NCBI GenBank assembly: GCA_900771065.1
Contig: CAAGMP010000005.1
Location: 1-9,133 of the forward strand
Length of the DNA stretch: 9,133 bases
Source of the DNA: an uncultured Acinetobacter sp.
Lineage (GTDB): Bacteria > Pseudomonadota > Gammaproteobacteria > Pseudomonadales > Moraxellaceae
Direction of reading: 5' to 3'
This document shows, one piece after another, positions 7,044 to 9,133 of the stretch. The position numbers and the translations under genes were made by a program. A model generated the notes under the pieces. The model saw only the letters and a list, made by a program, of their open reading frames with translations. It ran no database searches and was not told where the DNA came from. Position 1 is the stretch's first letter, and the number at the start of each line of letters is the position of its first letter.

Positions 7044-8267
7044 TTAACTTAAAAAACCAATGCTTAATTGAATAACAATTGCATTCACAATATCAACAAA
7101 AAAAGCCCCTGTAAGTGGAATGACCAAAAAGGCACGATGGGATGGACCATATGTATTAGTCACCGCTTGAATGTTAGCAATAGCAGTTGGTGTTGCGCCC
7201 AAGTTGACCCCACATTGTCCTGCACAAAGTACAGCAGCATCGTAGTTTTTACCCATAACTCGAAATGTCACAAAGTACATATACAATAATAATAATATAG
7301 CTTGCGCAATTAAAATGATGACCAATGGACCTGCTAAATCGGCAAGCATCCACAATTGTAAAGACATTAATGCCATAGATAAAAATAGAGCTAAAGCACC
7401 ATTCCCAAAGACATCAATACAACGGTCGAAAATTTCAATTTTAAATACATGCTCTATGACATTACGTAAAATAACGCCACACAGTAAAGCCCAAACAAAG
7501 GTTGGTAATTCAAACCATTGTCCTTTGGCGAAAAAAGTCATAAATTGTGCGAAACTAATACATAACGCAAACATGCCTGTGGTTTTAACCGCATCATCCG
7601 CCGTGATTAATCGTGTTTTTTGAGGAAATTCAAACGGTGCAGTCTGTGATGCAGGAGGCGCTTCGCTACGACCTGATTCAGGTTTAATTTCTTCGGCTAA
7701 CTGATAACGGCGAATTAAAAATTTGGCTGTCGGACCACCGAGCATTCCACCAATTACTAAGCCAAAAGTTGCACTTGCCATACCCAAAACAATTGCGCCT
7801 TGAATGCCATATTTGTCTTGGAAAACAGCTCCCCATGCCCCTGCTGTACCATGTCCACCTGTTAAAGTGACTGAACCCGTGATGAGTCCAATCATTGGGT
7901 CTAAGCCTAATATTTTAGCCAAACTCACACCTAAAATATTTTGCAATAAAACAAAAACGACAACACAGCCTAAAAACATAATTAAGGTTTTTCCACCTTC
8001 ACGAAGTTTACTTAAACTGGCACTTAACCCCACTGAGGTGAAAAACATAAGCATAAAAATCTTTTGGATTTCAACATCAAAGTTGACGGTCAAATTAAAA
8101 TTTTTAAATAAAATAAAGGTTACAATAGCTGCAATCAATCCACCTGCGACAGGTTCTGGAATATTATATTTTTTTAATATCGTTAACTTGTTGACACAAA
8201 CATAACCAATTAATAAAACCCATACCGCAATCACAATGGTCATAAAGGCGTCTAAGTCTAAATTCAT
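7044..8267 (-). CDS. gltS: Sodium/glutamate symporter GltS (407 aa)
   Basis: Inner-membrane carrier of the ESS family that takes up glutamate with Na+. The 407 residues match the usual length (about 400). The two signature re-entrant loop motifs are present: GGHGTA (137-142) in the N-terminal half and GATPTA (357-362) in the C-terminal half. The latter is followed by NIQAVTNTYGPSHRAFL (365-381) and VPL-like GAFFVDIVNA, as in other GltS proteins. Hydrophobic segments fill both halves, which are joined by a Pro/Glu/Ser-rich hydrophilic loop at about 190-222, the expected central cytoplasmic linker. The ATG at 8267 is preceded by GAGGA and a 7-nt spacer, a good ribosome site. The gene is apparently monocistronic: a hairpin at 7013-7038 follows its stop, and upstream there is a 366-bp gap before the divergent sfnB-like gene. 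No convincing -35/-10 pair is visible upstream. Confidence 0.96.
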   Translation of the reverse strand: MNLDLDAFMTIVIAVWVLLIGYVCVNKLTILKKYNIPEPVAGGLIAAIVTFILFKNFNLTVNFDVEIQKIFMLMFFTSVGLSASLSKLREGGKTLIMFLGCVVVFVLLQNILGVSLAKILGLDPMIGLITGSVTLTGGHGTAGAWGAVFQDKYGIQGAIVLGMASATFGLVIGGMLGGPTAKFLIRRYQLAEEIKPESGRSEAPPASQTAPFEFPQKTRLITADDAVKTTGMFALCISFAQFMTFFAKGQWFELPTFVWALLCGVILRNVIEHVFKIEIFDRCIDVFGNGALALFLSMALMSLQLWMLADLAGPLVIILIAQAILLLLYMYFVTFRVMGKNYDAAVLCAGQCGVNLGATPTAIANIQAVTNTYGPSHRAFLVIPLTGAFFVDIVNAIVIQLSIGFLS

Positions 8268-8423
8268 TCTTCATTCCTCATTGTGCTGTCTTTCAATCTA
8301 ATACTGTGATTGCAAAAAAACTATTTTTCAATTTATTTTCAGTTATATATTTGTTAATAAAGAAAATAATTTAAAATTTGATCTATAAAAATCAATTTAT
8401 GTTCACTATTTTAGTCTATTTTA

Positions 8424-8439
8424 TGTGATGTTTATCATT
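8424..8439. promoter_or_regulatory. CRP/Vfr-like site, imperfect
   Basis: TGTGATGTTTATCATT matches the CRP consensus TGTGA-N6-TCACA at 8 of 10 defined positions: one arm is perfect, the other is TCATT. It is near the middle of the divergent gap, about 157 bases from the gltS start and 195 from the sfnB-like start. In such AT-rich DNA a partial match can arise by chance. Confidence 0.25.
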
Positions 8440-8517
8440 TGAATGAATATAAGAAAAAATCTAGAAAGTAAAAATAAAATAATGATTTAATTTCAAATAG
8501 TTAAAATATCATAAATA

Positions 8518-8576
8518 ATCTTTTAAAAATCTTTTTTTTAGCTAAACACTTTTTAAGATAAAGATCACATAAAGAT
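8518..8576. repeat. Symmetric array of four 6-mers (ATCTTT x2 then AAAGAT x2), operator-like
   Basis: ATCTTT occurs at 8518-8523 and 8529-8534, and its reverse complement AAAGAT at 8560-8565 and 8571-8576. Each pair has an 11-bp period, about one helical turn, and all four are exactly symmetric about position 8547: ATCTTT-N5-ATCTTT-N25-AAAGAT-N5-AAAGAT. The repeats extend further within pairs (AATCTTTT twice; ATAAAGAT twice). The array lies 58-116 bases upstream of the sfnB-like start codon, where an activator or repressor could bind. The layout is seen directly; the function is inferred, and chance is possible in AT-rich DNA. Confidence 0.4.
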
Positions 8577-8600
8577 GCATTTAATTTTAATGCTTTTTTT
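8577..8600 (+). terminator. Weak hairpin plus T-run in the leader of the sfnB-like gene, possible attenuator
   Basis: GCATT (8577-8581) pairs with AATGC (8589-8593); after one T-T mismatch, AA pairs with TT inside. Seven T residues follow (8594-8600). The shape is that of a rho-independent terminator in the sense direction, but the stem is short and AT-rich. It lies 33 bases before the sfnB-like ATG, so if real it would be an attenuator or would end a short upstream RNA. Low confidence. Confidence 0.22.
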
Positions 8601-8613
8601 ACGTAATTTGAGA

Positions 8614-8628
8614 ACCTCAAAATGAGGT
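8614..8628 (+). promoter_or_regulatory. Hairpin containing the ribosome binding site of the sfnB-like gene
   Basis: ACCTCA (8614-8619) and TGAGGT (8623-8628) form a perfect 6-bp stem with an AAA loop. The right arm contains the GAGG ribosome site (8624-8627), 6 nt before the ATG at 8634. In the mRNA the ribosome site could be masked. The GAGG site also favours the ATG at 8634 over the in-frame ATG at 8622, which has no ribosome site and overlaps the GAGG. Confidence 0.5.
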
Positions 8629-8633
8629 CTGTC

Positions 8634-9133
8634 ATGAAAAAAGTACAAATTATTCAAAACGATCAAGAAGCAATCAATGCCGCTTATCAAGTTGCTGATT
8701 TTTCTTTAGAAGGTCGAAACATTCGTGATCAACAACGTTTGCTACCTTATAATGAAATTGATTTATTTAGCGAAAAAGGTTTAGGTGCGATTCGCATTCC
8801 TAAAAAATACGGCGGAGCTTATGTGTCAAATCGTACTTTAGCCAAAGTATTTCGTATTTTAAATAAAGCAGATTCAAGTGTTGGACAAATTCCACAAAAC
8901 CAAATTGCATTACTTTACATTATTGATTTAATTGCAAATGAAAAACAAAAACAGTTTATTTTTAACGAAATTTTGCAAGGAAAACGGCTAGCAAATGGTG
9001 GTCCTGAACGCCACACCAAAGACACCAAAACCTTAACAACGAAGTTATATATTGAAAATGGACATTATTTTGTTACAGGTGAAAAATTTTATTCAACAGG
9101 CAGTGCCTTTGCAGATTGGTTAGCGATTAAAGC
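8634..9133 (+). CDS. SfnB-type sulfur-acquisition flavoprotein (acyl-CoA dehydrogenase/DszC fold), N-terminal part only
   Basis: 166 complete codons are open to the right edge, about 40% of the usual ~400 aa. The protein begins MKKVQIIQNDQEAI and shows blocks typical of the acyl-CoA dehydrogenase superfamily subgroup containing DszC and SfnB/SfnC flavin-dependent enzymes: GRNIRDQQRLLPYNEIDLF (27-45), GLGAIRIPKKYGG (49-61, the LG-x-IP--YGG block), ADSSVGQIPQNQ (79-90), GKRLANGGPER (115-125) and GHYFVTGEKFYSTGSAFADW (143-162), where the G-K-F-Y-S-T-G stretch corresponds to the flavin-binding region. Relatives use reduced flavin and O2 on organosulfur compounds, or are induced by sulfate limitation; sfnB belongs to the dimethyl sulfone utilisation genes of Pseudomonas. 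The exact substrate is unknown and the C-terminal active-site region is not in the window. The start at 8634 is set by GAGG 6 nt upstream. Divergent from gltS. Confidence 0.85.
   Translation, partial: MKKVQIIQNDQEAINAAYQVADFSLEGRNIRDQQRLLPYNEIDLFSEKGLGAIRIPKKYGGAYVSNRTLAKVFRILNKADSSVGQIPQNQIALLYIIDLIANEKQKQFIFNEILQGKRLANGGPERHTKDTKTLTTKLYIENGHYFVTGEKFYSTGSAFADWLAIK

Larger units (their letters stand above)
8268..8633. other. 366-bp AT-rich divergent intergenic region between gltS and the sfnB-like gene
   Basis: No credible ORF was found here. The region holds: an 8-bp inverted repeat (TTATTTTC 8333-8340 / GAAAATAA 8362-8369); a CRP-like TGTGA-N6-TCATT (8424-8439); a symmetric set of four ATCTTT/AAAGAT elements (8518-8576); a GCATT/AATGC dyad followed by seven T (8577-8600); and an ACCTCA/TGAGGT hairpin over the ribosome site (8614-8628). 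Promoters for both flanking genes should lie here, but no consensus -35/-10 pair stands out. The best plus-strand candidate is TTGAAT-N17-TAGAAA starting at 8439, a weak match. No sigma-54 (-24/-12) site is visible. Confidence 0.6.

Noticed and set aside
7804..8205. 133-codon plus-strand open frame opposite gltS
   Set aside because: It mirrors the hydrophobic GltS coding sequence, resembles no family and has no context of its own.
8333..8369. TTATTTTC/GAAAATAA inverted repeat upstream of gltS as an operator
   Set aside because: All but one pair are A/T, the spacer is 21 bases and the setting is extremely AT-rich, so chance is the simplest explanation.
8622..8633. ATG at 8622 as start of the sfnB-like gene
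   Set aside because: It is in frame but has no ribosome site, and the GAGG at 8624-8627 is ideally placed for the ATG at 8634.
8401..8633. Sigma-54 promoter expected for SfnR-type control of the sfnB-like gene
   Set aside because: No GG-N10-GC pattern is present in this very G-poor stretch.
1..9133. Mobile elements, CRISPR arrays, tRNA or rRNA genes, toxin-antitoxin or defence genes
   Set aside because: No transposase, terminal repeats, spaced repeats, cloverleaf or defence-type domains could be seen; the content is ordinary chromosomal housekeeping and transport genes.

Overview
The window is AT-rich and carries seven complete protein-coding genes plus two that run off the ends. The gene content (a split pqiAABC lipid-transport operon, gltS, an SfnB-type sulfur-acquisition flavoprotein, a small ABC1 kinase) and the A/T-ending codon use point to a low-GC gammaproteobacterium, most likely Moraxellaceae of the Acinetobacter type. 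This rests on recognising the families, not on a database comparison. It looks like ordinary chromosome: no insertion sequence, phage gene, CRISPR array, tRNA or rRNA is visible.

Layout. At 1-475 (minus) is the N-terminal part of a histidine-phosphatase protein. It is divergent from a soluble ABC1/Coq8-type atypical kinase (714-2096, plus), with a perfect 8-bp dyad in the shared 238-bp gap. The glycolytic gene pgk follows (2212-3399, plus). It converges on the pqi operon, which reads on the minus strand in the order pqiA N-half (6998-6372), pqiA C-half (6375-5722), pqiB (5702-4086), pqiC (4096-3431). A strong hairpin at 3411-3435 ends the pqi operon and contains the pqiC stop codon. Upstream of pqi on the same strand is gltS (8267-7044), a Na+/glutamate symporter; a second hairpin (7013-7038) separates the two and leaves only 14 bases before the pqiA start codon. 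A 366-bp intergenic region full of A/T runs and dyad elements separates gltS from a divergent, truncated sfnB-like gene (8634 to the right edge).

How the genes relate. The four pqi genes should form one trans-envelope lipid-transport machine: a two-subunit inner-membrane PqiA, the MCE needle protein PqiB and the outer-membrane lipoprotein PqiC. Start/stop overlaps (ATGA; 11 nt) suggest translational coupling of pqiA1 to pqiA2 and of pqiB to pqiC. The other genes (phosphatase, ABC1 kinase, pgk, gltS, sfnB) show no obvious common pathway.

I did not find a wholly new system. The points most worth a second look are the division of PqiA into two coupled subunits, the lack of room for a pqi promoter, the Coq8/ADCK3-like signatures in the ABC1 protein, and the symmetric operator-like arrangement and ribosome-site hairpin upstream of the sfnB-like gene.
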